Shown here piece after piece: positions 42,388-50,254 of a stretch of 64,000 nt of DNA. A model generated the notes under the pieces. That model saw only the letters and a program-made list of their open reading frames with translations. It had not been told where the DNA came from and did not search any database. A program made the position numbers and the translations under genes. Within the stretch, counting starts at the first letter, position 1. Every line of letters begins with the position of its first letter. The stretch comes from an uncultured Roseibium sp. (GTDB lineage Bacteria; Pseudomonadota; Alphaproteobacteria; Rhizobiales; Stappiaceae), in assembly GCF_947496995.1 (NCBI RefSeq), contig NZ_CANMFD010000005.1, positions 310,001 through 374,000 of the forward strand. Reading direction: 5' to 3'.

Positions 42388-42664
42388 GTTGGCCCCTCTA
42401 AACGAATTTGAATATCTTATATCGAGAGTTCGTAAATATTGGGAAAACGAATTATACCCTAAGTTGTCCTCGCCTATATTTACCTCTTACTAGGGTTTCT
42501 CTAGGTAAAATTAGCGAGATATTTGTAATCTCCGGTCTTCAATGGACGGGAGTCTCAGGCCGCAGAAAGTCGTGTGCGAAAGAGCCGCCAATGCTTCCGG
42601 CAGATATATCGCTTTGCGGCCTGTTTCCCGCCTCGACGGGGTGGACGAGACGGTTGATCAAAAG
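42388..42664. other. AT-rich intergenic region upstream of the chemoreceptor
   Basis: The first 150 bp are strongly AT-rich and should contain the chemoreceptor promoter. No gene is supported in the remainder. Confidence 0.5.
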
Positions 42665-42690
42665 AAAAACGGGCGCCCGATGGCGCCCGT
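42665..42690 (-). terminator. Intrinsic terminator downstream of asd
   Basis: ACGGGCGCC (42669-42677) pairs with GGCGCCCGT (42682-42690). On the minus strand the stem is followed by TTTTTC. It lies 50 bp past the asd stop codon. Confidence 0.88.
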
Positions 42691-42740
42691 TCAATCAGTC
42701 GGTGCTCATATGAATGAACACGGGATGTGTTCGAAGACTA

Positions 42741-43775
42741 TCAGGCTGCAGCCTTCTTCGGCGTGATCAGGCCACGGTTGATCAGCACTTCGGCGATCTG
42801 AACAGTGTTGAGGGCTGCTCCCTTGCGCAGGTTGTCGGAGACGACCCACAGGTTCAGGCCGTTTTCGACCGTCGCGTCCTCGCGGATGCGGGAGATGTAG
42901 GTCGCGTCTTCACCGGCGCTTTCATAGGGCGTGATGTAGCCACCGTCTTCATGCTTGTCGATCACCAGGCAACCGGGCGCTTCGCGCAGGATGTTGCGTG
43001 CTTCGTCAGCCGAGATCTCGTTCTCGAATTCGATGTTGACGCTTTCCGAATGGCCAATGAAGACAGGAACGCGGACGGCGGTGCAGGTCACCTTGATGGC
43101 CGGGTCGAGCATCTTCTTGGTTTCGGCCAGCACCTTCCATTCTTCCTTGGTGTAGCCGTCTTCCATGAAGTCATCGATATGCGGAATGACGTTGAAGGCG
43201 ATGCGCTTGGTGAACTTGCTCGGCTCGATCGGATCGTTGACGAAAATCGCGCGGGTCTGGTTGAACAGCTCTTCCATCGCTTCCTTGCCACCGCCTGAAA
43301 CGGACTGGTAGGTGGAGACGACGATGCGCTTGATCTTCGCGTGATCATGCAGCGGCTTCAGTGCCACGACGAGCTGCGCGGTGGAGCAGTTGGGGTTGGC
43401 GATGATGTTCTTTTTGGAAAAACCGGTGATCGCGTCGGCGTTCACTTCCGGCACGATCAGCGGCACGTCCGAGTCGTAACGCCATGCGGAGGAGTTGTCG
43501 ATGACGACACAGCCCTTGGCGGCGATCTTCGGCGACCATTCCTTGGACACGGTGCCACCTGCGGACATCAGGCAGATATCGGTGTCGGAGAAGTCGTAAT
43601 TCTCCATCGCCTGAACCTTCAGCGTCCTGTCGCCGAAGGAAACTTCCGTTCCCTGGGAACGGCGGGAGGCGAGGGCGACGACTTCATCGGCCGGAAACCC
43701 GCGCTCGGCGATAATGTCCAGCATTTCGCGGCCGACATTGCCGGTGGCGCCTGCGATTGCGATCTTGAAACCCAT
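42741..43775 (-). CDS. asd: Aspartate-semialdehyde dehydrogenase
   Basis: The 344-residue enzyme has the N-terminal NADP-binding motif IAIAGATGNVGREML and the active-site cysteine in IIANPNCSTAQLVVAL (about residue 130). The conserved VSTYQSVSGGGKEAMEEL and VPVFIGHSESVNIEFE segments are present. It reduces aspartyl phosphate to the semialdehyde in lysine, methionine, threonine and diaminopimelate synthesis. ATG 43775 starts at the family N-terminus MGFKIAIAGATG; the open frame extends further upstream but has no support there. Single-gene unit ended by the terminator at 42665. Confidence 0.97.
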   Translation of the reverse strand: MGFKIAIAGATGNVGREMLDIIAERGFPADEVVALASRRSQGTEVSFGDRTLKVQAMENYDFSDTDICLMSAGGTVSKEWSPKIAAKGCVVIDNSSAWRYDSDVPLIVPEVNADAITGFSKKNIIANPNCSTAQLVVALKPLHDHAKIKRIVVSTYQSVSGGGKEAMEELFNQTRAIFVNDPIEPSKFTKRIAFNVIPHIDDFMEDGYTKEEWKVLAETKKMLDPAIKVTCTAVRVPVFIGHSESVNIEFENEISADEARNILREAPGCLVIDKHEDGGYITPYESAGEDATYISRIREDATVENGLNLWVVSDNLRKGAALNTVQIAEVLINRGLITPKKAAA

Positions 43776-43882
43776 TGGATAAGTCCTTGTCCGTCTCCCC
43801 GCATCACCAGCCGCCCGAGTTGAATGGGCGTGACCGGCTCCCGGTACCTCCCATCCCCGGGGAGGCGGGATGAGCGGCACCG

Positions 43883-44020
43883 TCAGGCGGTGGTTTTGGT
43901 TGTCTTGGTTGTCGTTTTAAAAGCGGTTACGGCAGCCGTCGGGGTCTCGCCGCGCAGGAAGGTCGCGCTGGCAAGGGCCTTGGACATCATATCCAGAATG
44001 TCGGCTTTCAGCCGGATCAT
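43883..44020 (-). CDS. Possible 45-residue basic microprotein
   Basis: The frame from ATG 44020 encodes MIRLKADILDMMSKALASAT followed by a threonine/lysine-rich tail (TTTKTTKTT). The helical N-terminus and repetitive basic C-terminus could be a real small protein, or a chance frame in the 355-bp gap between asd and the racemase-like gene. No strong ribosome binding site is visible. Confidence 0.25.
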   Translation of the reverse strand: MIRLKADILDMMSKALASATFLRGETPTAAVTAFKTTTKTTKTTA

Positions 44021-44131
44021 TGGAAGCTCGCAATCGTCAAAACTTGAGACGGCGCTGTTTTTGCCCGGAATTCCACAAGAGTCAACCGGGAAAGCCGTAT
44101 CGGCGACAATCCCCACTCAGACGTTGAATTG

Positions 44132-44875
44132 TCAGCAGTTGAAGAGCCGGCCGGGTCCTGCTCCTTTCACGGGAAGGACCGCGAGCGTCATCATGTGCCA
44201 GGCAAGGGCCTGATTTGAGCTTATCACCGGCTTGCCGAGACGCTGTTCGCAGCGTTCAAGTACCTTCAGGGTGCGAAGGTTGGTGCAGGAGGCAAAGACA
44301 GCCTCGACGCACGGGTCCTCGCCGACCGCGCATATGGCGTCTTCAACCGATTGCAGCGCGATCCGGGCAACGACGGCTTCTTCCGCCTGGCCGAAGGAGC
44401 CGACTTTGACCGGGGACAGCCGGTTTTGCGCCAGCAATGCGCAGATCGCGTCAGAGACTTCGGCGACATAGGGAGAGACCACCCCGATCGCCGACACATT
44501 CAGGCGATGCAGGGCGGCGATGACCGCACGTGCCGGATCCGTGACGGCGGCGCCGGGCTGAACGGAGTGAAGCGTTGCGGCGACCTGATCGGACCCGATG
44601 ACCGTCGCGCCGGAAGTGCAGGCATAGCCGACAACATCGAGCGGCCGGGTTGTAGGCAGGAGACGTGCGGCGTCCGCAAGCCGGTCCTTCATCCCTGCAA
44701 GGGTTTCCGAGGTCACTTCGGGCGCACTTTCGATCCTGCTGTGATAGAGCGTCGCGTCGTCGCGGCTGAACAACGGCCGGAACTCATCCTCGATGGTTTC
44801 GTCCACGGACAAGACGATCAGGCCGAGAGATTTTTTGCGCTGCGTGTCGTCATCGAGCTTGAACGGCAGTTTCAT
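44132..44875 (-). CDS. Maleate isomerase / arylmalonate decarboxylase / EutA-like protein (Asp/Glu racemase superfamily)
   Basis: The protein of about 247 residues has the two cysteine motifs of this family, VVGYACTSGATVIG (about residue 86) and EAVFASCTNLRTL (about 200). SAIGVVSPYVAEVSDAI and the ending VISSNQALAWHMM are also family-typical. Relatives isomerise maleate, decarboxylate malonates or act in ectoine degradation (EutA). ATG 44875 follows GCGGAG by 7 nt and lies 15 bp after the M24 gene stop. It is the last gene of a three-gene operon with the M24 hydrolase and the diaminopropionate-lyase-like enzyme. Substrate unknown. Confidence 0.82.
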   Translation of the reverse strand: MKLPFKLDDDTQRKKSLGLIVLSVDETIEDEFRPLFSRDDATLYHSRIESAPEVTSETLAGMKDRLADAARLLPTTRPLDVVGYACTSGATVIGSDQVAATLHSVQPGAAVTDPARAVIAALHRLNVSAIGVVSPYVAEVSDAICALLAQNRLSPVKVGSFGQAEEAVVARIALQSVEDAICAVGEDPCVEAVFASCTNLRTLKVLERCEQRLGKPVISSNQALAWHMMTLAVLPVKGAGPGRLFNC

Positions 44876-44889
44876 GGAGGGACTCCGCT

Positions 44890-46032
44890 TCAATTGAGGA
44901 TCACCGGGATGTCCGGCCCGGCGGGAAGGCTGAGGAACTCCGGCGCGCCGTCGCGGATCACGATGTTCTCCTCATGCACCATCATTTTTCCGTTGCCCAG
45001 ATCGATGCCGGGTTCCAGTGTCAGGACCATGCGCTCCTGCAGGACCGTGTCGTCGAAACCGGTCAGGGACGGCGCTTCGGTGAGCTGCATTCCAAGGCCG
45101 TGGCCGAGACGCCCGACATCGCCCTCTCCCTGGCCGATCGTTTCAGCCATGGCGCGATAGAGGTCGGCGCAGGTCCTGCCGGGTCTGGCTACGGCCGTGG
45201 CGGCGCGGACCGCCGCCACCAGCGTTTCATGGGCACGCCTGACGACTTCCGTCGCATGACCGATGGCGAAATTACGGTCGAAATCGCAGAAATAGCCGTC
45301 CCGGGTCGCTCCGGTGTCGAGCATAAACACATCGCCTTCCTCCAGCGCCTGACCGGTCGGTGGAGAAATCACGTCGCCATAGCCATCCTTGCCGGCGCCG
45401 CCGACAAGATAGGGGACATCGTCGGCGCCCTGGGCAAGGAGTTCGATCCGGAACGCCCGAAACGCGTCCTTGAGTGTCTGGCCCTTCTGGAAGAGGTCCG
45501 GCGCCCTGGCGAAAGCCGCAGATCCGATTGCACAGATGCTGCGCAGCTTTTCGAGTTCGGCCTCCGATTTCACCATCCGGAGGCTCTGGATCAGGCCGGT
45601 GGCGTTGATGAACTCGGAGCCCGCAAGGCGGGTCTGCAGAGAGTGGAAGTCTTCAAGCGGCATGCGCAGGCTGCTTTCGCGGCCCATTGGCATCCCGATT
45701 GTCTCAAAGTCTTTCAGGACATCTGTCAGCAGTCCAATCCCCTCGTCCACCGGGTGCGGGGCGGAAAAGGTCCTGATGTCGTCCAGCCATGTGGTAGCCA
45801 TGAGATGAGCACCGATCTGCGGGATTACGGCAATTGGCTTGCCTTTTGCCGGCAGCACCAGAAACCAGGGCCGGGTCGGGCTCTGCCAGAACAGTGTCCT
45901 GAACCCGGAAAAATAGCGGACCTCCGCCTCGGTTGTGAAGAAAAGCGCGTCCAGACCGGCTGCGTGCATGGCCTGCTGAGCGCGCTCGGTGCGCGCGGCG
46001 AATTCGGTCTCGGGAAAATCCGCGTCAGACAT
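44890..46032 (-). CDS. M24 family metallopeptidase (Xaa-Pro aminopeptidase/creatinase-like)
   Basis: The 380-residue protein has a creatinase-type N-terminal domain (MHAAGLDALFFTTEAEVRYFSGFRTLFWQSPTRPWFLVLP) and a pita-bread catalytic domain. All five metal ligands are visible: two Asp in FMLDTGATRDGYFCDFDRN, His in GRLGHGLGMQLTEAP, Glu in LTLEPGI and Glu in VHEENIVI. It could cleave an Xaa-Pro bond, a cyclic amidine or another amide. It overlaps the upstream lyase-like gene by 8 bp. ATG 46032 begins at MSDADFPETEFAAR, the normal family position; the longer open frame upstream is not supported. Confidence 0.88.
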   Translation of the reverse strand: MSDADFPETEFAARTERAQQAMHAAGLDALFFTTEAEVRYFSGFRTLFWQSPTRPWFLVLPAKGKPIAVIPQIGAHLMATTWLDDIRTFSAPHPVDEGIGLLTDVLKDFETIGMPMGRESSLRMPLEDFHSLQTRLAGSEFINATGLIQSLRMVKSEAELEKLRSICAIGSAAFARAPDLFQKGQTLKDAFRAFRIELLAQGADDVPYLVGGAGKDGYGDVISPPTGQALEEGDVFMLDTGATRDGYFCDFDRNFAIGHATEVVRRAHETLVAAVRAATAVARPGRTCADLYRAMAETIGQGEGDVGRLGHGLGMQLTEAPSLTGFDDTVLQERMVLTLEPGIDLGNGKMMVHEENIVIRDGAPEFLSLPAGPDIPVILN

Positions 46033-47107
46033 CCTCCGGGCCTTCCGAAAGATAGCAGAGGAAGCGTGAGCCCGGTCCCAGACCCAGGGCGGCGGCATGC
46101 GGGCCCGCATGATGCAGGGCGGCGATCCCGGCGGCGCCCGAAGGTGTGGTCGCCAGGTTGTGCGCAGCAAGCAAGGCGACGGTGTCCGCCACTTCCGCGT
46201 CTGAAATCGTCGTGAACCAGTCGGCTTCCCGGGCGAGGTATTTCAGCGCGAGATGTGAGGGCTCTTTGCAGTCGAGACGTCCCATGATGGACACCGGGCC
46301 GGGAGCGGTGACCGCTTTTCCCGCCTTGATGCCGGCCAGAAGGGCGGGGGCGGCGTCCGGCTCCACCACTACTATGGTCACCTCCGGCCCCCAGGTGGTG
46401 CGGGCGCTCAGGGCGCAGGCGGCCGCAAGACCGCCGACGCCGGCCTGCAGGAAGACATGGGTCGGCGGTTCCGGCATCTGCCGTGAAATTTCCTCCCCCA
46501 TGATCAGGTAGCCTTCCATTACGTCACGGCCGGCTTCGGTCATGTCCGGCCAGGTGCTGTCGGGAAGGAGGGTCCAGCCGTTGGCCTCGGCCTGCCTGGC
46601 CGCTTCGGACATGCTGTCCTCATAAGTCGCGCCGCTTCTTACGACCTTGGCGCCCTTCTGCCGCAGTCTGACGGCAAAGGCCTCAGGGACCGTTTCGGAG
46701 ACGAAGACAGCAGCCTTCGCTCCGTAGAGCGGGGCACCGGCGGCAAGAGAAAGACCGTGATTGCCCGCGCTTGCGCAAGCGAAGGTCATGCCTTCTAGAG
46801 CATTGCCAAGGTCTTCGGCACTGCCGTCACGGACTTTCCGGCCAGCCCGTTTGGCGATCGCATAGGCTGCGCCCAGCGCCTTGAAGCTGCCAAGTCCCAT
46901 CCGGTTGCGTTCGTCCTTGATGGAAAGCGCACCGATACCGAAAATCCCGGCAAGATCCGCCGCATCCAGAAGCGGAGAGGGCTGTCCGTCGGGACTCCTT
47001 TCGAGAAAAGAGGATGCTTCCGAGGCTGTGTCGGAGATGTCGCCGACGGCGAGGTCTGCGTTTTCCGGCAGGCCCTTGCCCCGCCAGGGATTGTCGAGTG
47101 CGTGCAT
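46025..47107 (-). CDS. Diaminopropionate ammonia-lyase-like PLP enzyme (fold type II)
   Basis: The 360-residue protein shows the PLP lysine in NRMGLGSFKALGAAYAIAKRAG (about residue 75) and the ASAGNHGLSLAAGA loop. VFLQAGVGGLAAA provides the phosphate-binding glycines, and TTPSGAAGIAALHHAG follows. These are features of diaminopropionate ammonia-lyase and the EutB/threonine-dehydratase group. It should eliminate ammonia or another group from a beta-substituted amino acid. It is first in the operon with the M24 hydrolase and the EutA-like protein. The three families recur together in ectoine degradation, but the ectoine-specific doeA-type hydrolase is not what is seen here. Confidence 0.85.
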   Translation of the reverse strand: MHALDNPWRGKGLPENADLAVGDISDTASEASSFLERSPDGQPSPLLDAADLAGIFGIGALSIKDERNRMGLGSFKALGAAYAIAKRAGRKVRDGSAEDLGNALEGMTFACASAGNHGLSLAAGAPLYGAKAAVFVSETVPEAFAVRLRQKGAKVVRSGATYEDSMSEAARQAEANGWTLLPDSTWPDMTEAGRDVMEGYLIMGEEISRQMPEPPTHVFLQAGVGGLAAACALSARTTWGPEVTIVVVEPDAAPALLAGIKAGKAVTAPGPVSIMGRLDCKEPSHLALKYLAREADWFTTISDAEVADTVALLAAHNLATTPSGAAGIAALHHAGPHAAALGLGPGSRFLCYLSEGPEDV

Positions 47108-47240
47108 GCTCTTCCCCGATGCTGTTGTGCCTGCAGGTCATCAGCAGTGGCGCCTGAATTCAAGTCTTCCTTTTGCCAGGACAGGGCGATGCCGGGTTGC
47201 GGCTTCACAAAAGTGATTTCCGGGCTTGAAAAGAATCGAA

Positions 47241-47252
47241 ATATCGAGATAT
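47241..47252. promoter_or_regulatory. Candidate ArsR operator
   Basis: ATATC-GA-GATAT is a perfect inverted repeat ending 8 bp before the arsR start, within an AT-rich segment. This is where ArsR/SmtB-type repressors normally bind to block their own promoter. Confidence 0.5.
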
Positions 47253-47260
47253 CATGAATT

Positions 47261-47620
47261 ATGGATATAGATGTGAATGACGCCTTGAGCGCCTTTGGGG
47301 CGCTCAGTCAGAAAACCCGGTTGGAAGTGTTTCGTCTGCTGGTCGGCGCAGGCCCCACAGGGATGGTGGCCGGGGACATTGGCGAAGCGCTGGGCGTTCG
47401 CCAAAACACGATGTCGGCCAATCTGTCAGTGCTGCTGCAGGCAGGTCTGGTTCGGAACGAGCGCGAGGGCCGTGCTGTCCGCTATTTCGCCGACATGGAG
47501 ACAACGAAGGGTTTGCTGACGTTTTTGATGGCCGACTGCTGTGGTGGTCACCCGGAGCTTTGCGCGCAGGTCCTTGAAGCGGTGGCTTGCCGGAAACCGT
47601 CGTTCGTACAAGGAGATTGA
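47261..47620 (+). CDS. arsR: ArsR family transcriptional regulator
   Basis: The 119-residue winged-helix protein starts MDIDVNDALSAFGALSQKTRLEVFRLLVGAGPTGMVAGDIGEALGVRQNTMSANLSVLLQAGLVRNEREGRAVRY. The recognition helix is around residues 48-66. Cysteines occur near the C-terminus (ADCCGGHPELC), where several ArsR proteins bind arsenite or other metalloids. The start of arsC lies one base after its stop, so the pair is one operon. Repression through the palindrome at 47241 and derepression by arsenite is inferred from family. Confidence 0.87.
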   Translation: MDIDVNDALSAFGALSQKTRLEVFRLLVGAGPTGMVAGDIGEALGVRQNTMSANLSVLLQAGLVRNEREGRAVRYFADMETTKGLLTFLMADCCGGHPELCAQVLEAVACRKPSFVQGD

Positions 47621-47621
47621 A

Positions 47622-48131
47622 ATGTCTGACGGTGTTTATAACGTGTTGTTTCTCTGCACCGGGAATTCCGCCCGGTCCATCATGGCCGAGGCCATTCTGA
47701 ACCGTGACGGAGGGGGCCGGTTCAAGGCCTATTCCGCCGGATCCAATCCTGCCGGCGAGGTGCGTCCGGAAGCTCTGGCACTGCTGGAGAAGCTGAACTT
47801 CAAGACCGATGGCCTGCGTTCCAAGGACTGGAGCGAATTTGCCGAGCCGGGGGCTCCGGTCATGGATTTCGTTTTCACCGTCTGCGACAACGCCGCCAAG
47901 GAAAGCTGCCCCGTCTGGCCGGGCCAGCCGGTGTCGGCCCACTGGGGGCTGCCGGATCCGGCGGCGGTGGAAGGCACTGATGCGGAACGGCAGGTCGCCT
48001 TCAACGAGGCGTTCCGGATGCTCAACACCCGTATCTCGATCATGACAAGCCTGCCCATGGCCTCTCTCGACAAACTTTCCCTGCAGAGGAGGCTCGACGA
48101 GATCGGCAAGACCACCCGCGAACCGGCCTGA
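47622..48131 (+). CDS. arsC: Arsenate reductase, low-molecular-weight phosphatase type
   Basis: The 169-residue protein has the P-loop cysteine motif FLCTGNSARSIMAEAIL (C-x5-R, about residues 12-19) and the redox cysteine region FTVCDNAAKESCPVWPG (about 85-95). The general-acid aspartate is in GLPDPA. This is the thioredoxin- or glutaredoxin-coupled ArsC class. AAGGAG precedes ATG 47622. The usual arsenite exporter gene (arsB or acr3) is not present downstream, where a hairpin terminator follows at 48195. Export must rely on a gene elsewhere. Confidence 0.92.
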   Translation: MSDGVYNVLFLCTGNSARSIMAEAILNRDGGGRFKAYSAGSNPAGEVRPEALALLEKLNFKTDGLRSKDWSEFAEPGAPVMDFVFTVCDNAAKESCPVWPGQPVSAHWGLPDPAAVEGTDAERQVAFNEAFRMLNTRISIMTSLPMASLDKLSLQRRLDEIGKTTREPA

Positions 48132-48194
48132 AGGCACTGCCTGAAGAACTGGCGGATGCCCTTTCGTCTTCATTTACGAGGCGATACCCCAAAA

Positions 48195-48234
48195 CAGCAA
48201 ACCCTGCGTTCAGACGAGCGCAGGGGTTTTGCTG
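48195..48234 (+). terminator. Probable terminator downstream of arsC
   Basis: CAGCAAACCCTGCG (48195-48208) pairs with CGCAGGGGTTTTGCTG (48219-48234), with one small bulge. No long U-tract follows, but the position 64 bp after arsC fits. Confidence 0.6.
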
Positions 48235-48349
48235 TCAAGGACAGGTCAGTCAAGTGGGATGCCGGACGCCAGCGTCCGGTTCAGGCAATCAAGTGTCTTC
48301 ATTCCGGTATGGACGGCGGTATCGCTGTGCGAGGTGTTTCCCGCTGACT

Positions 48350-48559
48350 TCAGAATGAGCAAAGGGCCTCGAAAAAGGGAGGGCACTGCAACTCCACCCG
48401 GCGATTGAACGCGATATCCTGCACGGTTTCATTGGATCCCGTCGATGCGGCGTGAGGGGCTGGCGCCGTGTGCTGAGCGGCATCCACGGCCGCACCGGCT
48501 GATGATGCGGTTGCGATAACAGAGAAAACTGCTGCTGAGATAAGTGTCGTCCGGAACAT
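48350..48559 (-). CDS. Small exported protein, unknown function
   Basis: The frame has 69 codons with AAGGAG 7 nt before ATG 48559. The product has a signal peptide (MFRTTLISAAVFSVIATASSAGA) and a short mature chain of about 45 residues. This part is alanine/threonine rich, then VQDIAFNRRVELQCPPFFEALCSF with two cysteines that could form a disulfide. I recognise no family. The strong initiation site and clean signal peptide make a real gene likely. The 3' end faces the arsC terminator. Confidence 0.65.
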   Translation of the reverse strand: MFRTTLISAAVFSVIATASSAGAAVDAAQHTAPAPHAASTGSNETVQDIAFNRRVELQCPPFFEALCSF

Positions 48560-48639
48560 GTCCGTCTCCTTCAAGTCATTTGAACCAGGGCTTGCAGGAG
48601 TCAATTTAGGGTGGATTGCCGGATCGCGCCTGTGCCGCC

Positions 48640-48671
48640 CGTCACTCCGGTTCATGCTGCCCGGAGTGACG
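48640..48671. repeat. Inverted repeat, terminator-like or dispersed palindrome
   Basis: CGTCACTCCGG (48640-48650) and CCGGAGTGACG (48661-48671) are perfect arms with a 10-bp loop. It lies 58 bp beyond the end of the minus-strand Bcr/CflA gene. It may terminate that gene or be a small copy of the intergenic palindromes seen elsewhere. Confidence 0.5.
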
Positions 48672-48729
48672 GCGAGATTTGCCGGTCAGGAGGGATGGGC
48701 ACGAGGCGGCCCTGGCCTTGACTTGGGCG

Positions 48730-49929
48730 TCAGGCCGGGGCGTTGCCTTCGCGCGCCGGGCGCAGGGTCAGCAGGGCGATTACCAGGGCCGTCAGCGCGC
48801 AGACCGCGACCGCGCCGGTGAGCGGCAGCGGGGTGCGGTCGAAGAACGGGCTGCAGATCAGGATCATCACGCCGCCGGACACCATCTGGAAGGTGCCGCC
48901 GAGAGAAGACGCCATGCCCGCATGTTCGCCATGTTCCTCCAGCGCCATGACCATGGTCGGGGCGATGACCTGACCGAGGCAGCTGTTGCCGATGAACAGC
49001 AGGACCATAAGCACCGGCAGGTCATCAATGCCGTTCCAGACCAGCACGAAGAGCAGCGATGTTGCCGCGGCGAAGCCGCAGACGGCCACAAGGGCGACGC
49101 GCGCCATGCCGAAACGCTCCCCGAGCGTCGCGGCGAATTGCGAGGAGGCGAAGAAGCCGACCGCGTTGATCGCGAAGACCAGACTGAAGCCTGTCGGCGT
49201 CAGCCCGTAACGGGTCATGTAAACCAGGGGCGCGGCGGCGAGGAAAACGAAGAAGCTGGCGAGCGAGAAACCGGCGATCAGCGTCAGGCCCATGAACCGG
49301 GCATCCTTGAGGAGATAGATGGCGCTGCGGATCATCGCCGTCGGATCGATGCGACCGCGGCGTTCCGGCGGCAGTGTTTCAGGTAGCAGAAAGGCCATCT
49401 GCACCATCGCGGCGAGGGCGATAACCGCAAGGGCGCCAAAAATCAGCCGCCAACTGCCGAACTGGATGATGATACTGCCCGTCAGAGGGGCCAGCATCGG
49501 CGATATGCTGATGACCAGCATGACGAGCGCCATCAGCCGGGTCGCCTGGCCGCCGGTATGAAGGTCGCGCACGACGGCGCGCACGATCACCATCGGCGCG
49601 GCGGCGCCGAGCGCCTGAATGAAACGGCCAAGCGTCAGCGTGGTCACATCGGGCGCCGTCGCACAGAGGGCGGACCCGGCAATGAACACAACGAGGCCGA
49701 TATAGACGGGCACCTTGCGGCCGAACCGGTCCGCCAGCGGCCCGTAGAAGAGCTGCGCGAGGCCGAAGGCGATGAAATAAACCGTGAAGGTCATGTGGAC
49801 GGCTGCGTCGTCCGTGTTCAGATCCCGTACAATCTCAGGCATTGCGGGGAGGTAAAGGTCAATTGCAAACGGCCCGACAACAGCCAACAGCCCCAGCACG
49901 ACGGCGGAGCGAACAAACCCGATCTGCAT
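48730..49929 (-). CDS. Bcr/CflA family MFS drug exporter (second copy in window)
   Basis: The 399-residue, 12-segment transporter has FAIDLYLPAMPEIVRDL in the first loop, YGPLADRFGRKVPVYIGL (loop 2-3 signature) and LGRFIQALGAAAPMVIVRAVVRDLHTG (motif C region). It is a member of the same DHA1/Bcr family as the protein at 7825-9036 but clearly diverged. ATG 49929 (MQIGFVRSAVVLGLLAVVGPFAIDLY) is chosen as the family-like start; the open frame begins 11 codons earlier. No regulator is adjacent. The substrate is unknown. Confidence 0.9.
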   Translation of the reverse strand: MQIGFVRSAVVLGLLAVVGPFAIDLYLPAMPEIVRDLNTDDAAVHMTFTVYFIAFGLAQLFYGPLADRFGRKVPVYIGLVVFIAGSALCATAPDVTTLTLGRFIQALGAAAPMVIVRAVVRDLHTGGQATRLMALVMLVISISPMLAPLTGSIIIQFGSWRLIFGALAVIALAAMVQMAFLLPETLPPERRGRIDPTAMIRSAIYLLKDARFMGLTLIAGFSLASFFVFLAAAPLVYMTRYGLTPTGFSLVFAINAVGFFASSQFAATLGERFGMARVALVAVCGFAAATSLLFVLVWNGIDDLPVLMVLLFIGNSCLGQVIAPTMVMALEEHGEHAGMASSLGGTFQMVSGGVMILICSPFFDRTPLPLTGAVAVCALTALVIALLTLRPAREGNAPA

Positions 49930-50163
49930 AACAATATCCGATAAAAACGCGCCAAAGCGCAAACGGCAGCGCCAAACCGCAAACAGGTGGGCGCAAGAAG
50001 TGAAGAGCGTGCAGACTGAAAGAACAAAAAGCGCGAGTCCAGTCTTTTTTGACCGTCAGCCTTGCGTAAATTGCATGTCAGGGTTGCGCAGAATGCTTGC
50101 CCCGGATGTGCCGTAGCGCGATCAGTCCGACAGATTTTGCTGCGGCGGGCAAATCCTCCGGAC

Positions 50164-50204
50164 GTCACCAAACCTTCATGCAAATGTCACCTGTTCGGTA
50201 ATAT
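50164..50204 (+). promoter_or_regulatory. Pho box with three 11-bp-spaced repeats and -10
   Basis: GTCA at 50164, TTCA at 50175 and GTCA at 50186 sit in the repeats CGTCACC, CTTCATG and TGTCACC, spaced exactly 11 bp as in PhoB-binding sites. A -10-like TAATAT (50199-50204) follows the last repeat by 10 bp, the spacing used when PhoB replaces the -35 contact. The gene downstream is a phytase-like esterase. Confidence 0.65.
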
Positions 50205-50254
50205 CGGCCACTAGCTTGCGGCCACCTCAACCCCAAAATACGGGAGCTAGTGCA

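Noticed and set aside
42542-42766. Small plus-strand frame between the chemoreceptor and asd
   Set aside because: It overlaps the asd terminator and the 3' end of asd; no ribosome binding site or conservation signal.
44132-47107. Direct assignment as the ectoine degradation operon
   Set aside because: The M24 protein lacks the DoeA-like N-terminal sequence I would expect, and doeB/doeC/doeD-type genes are absent nearby.
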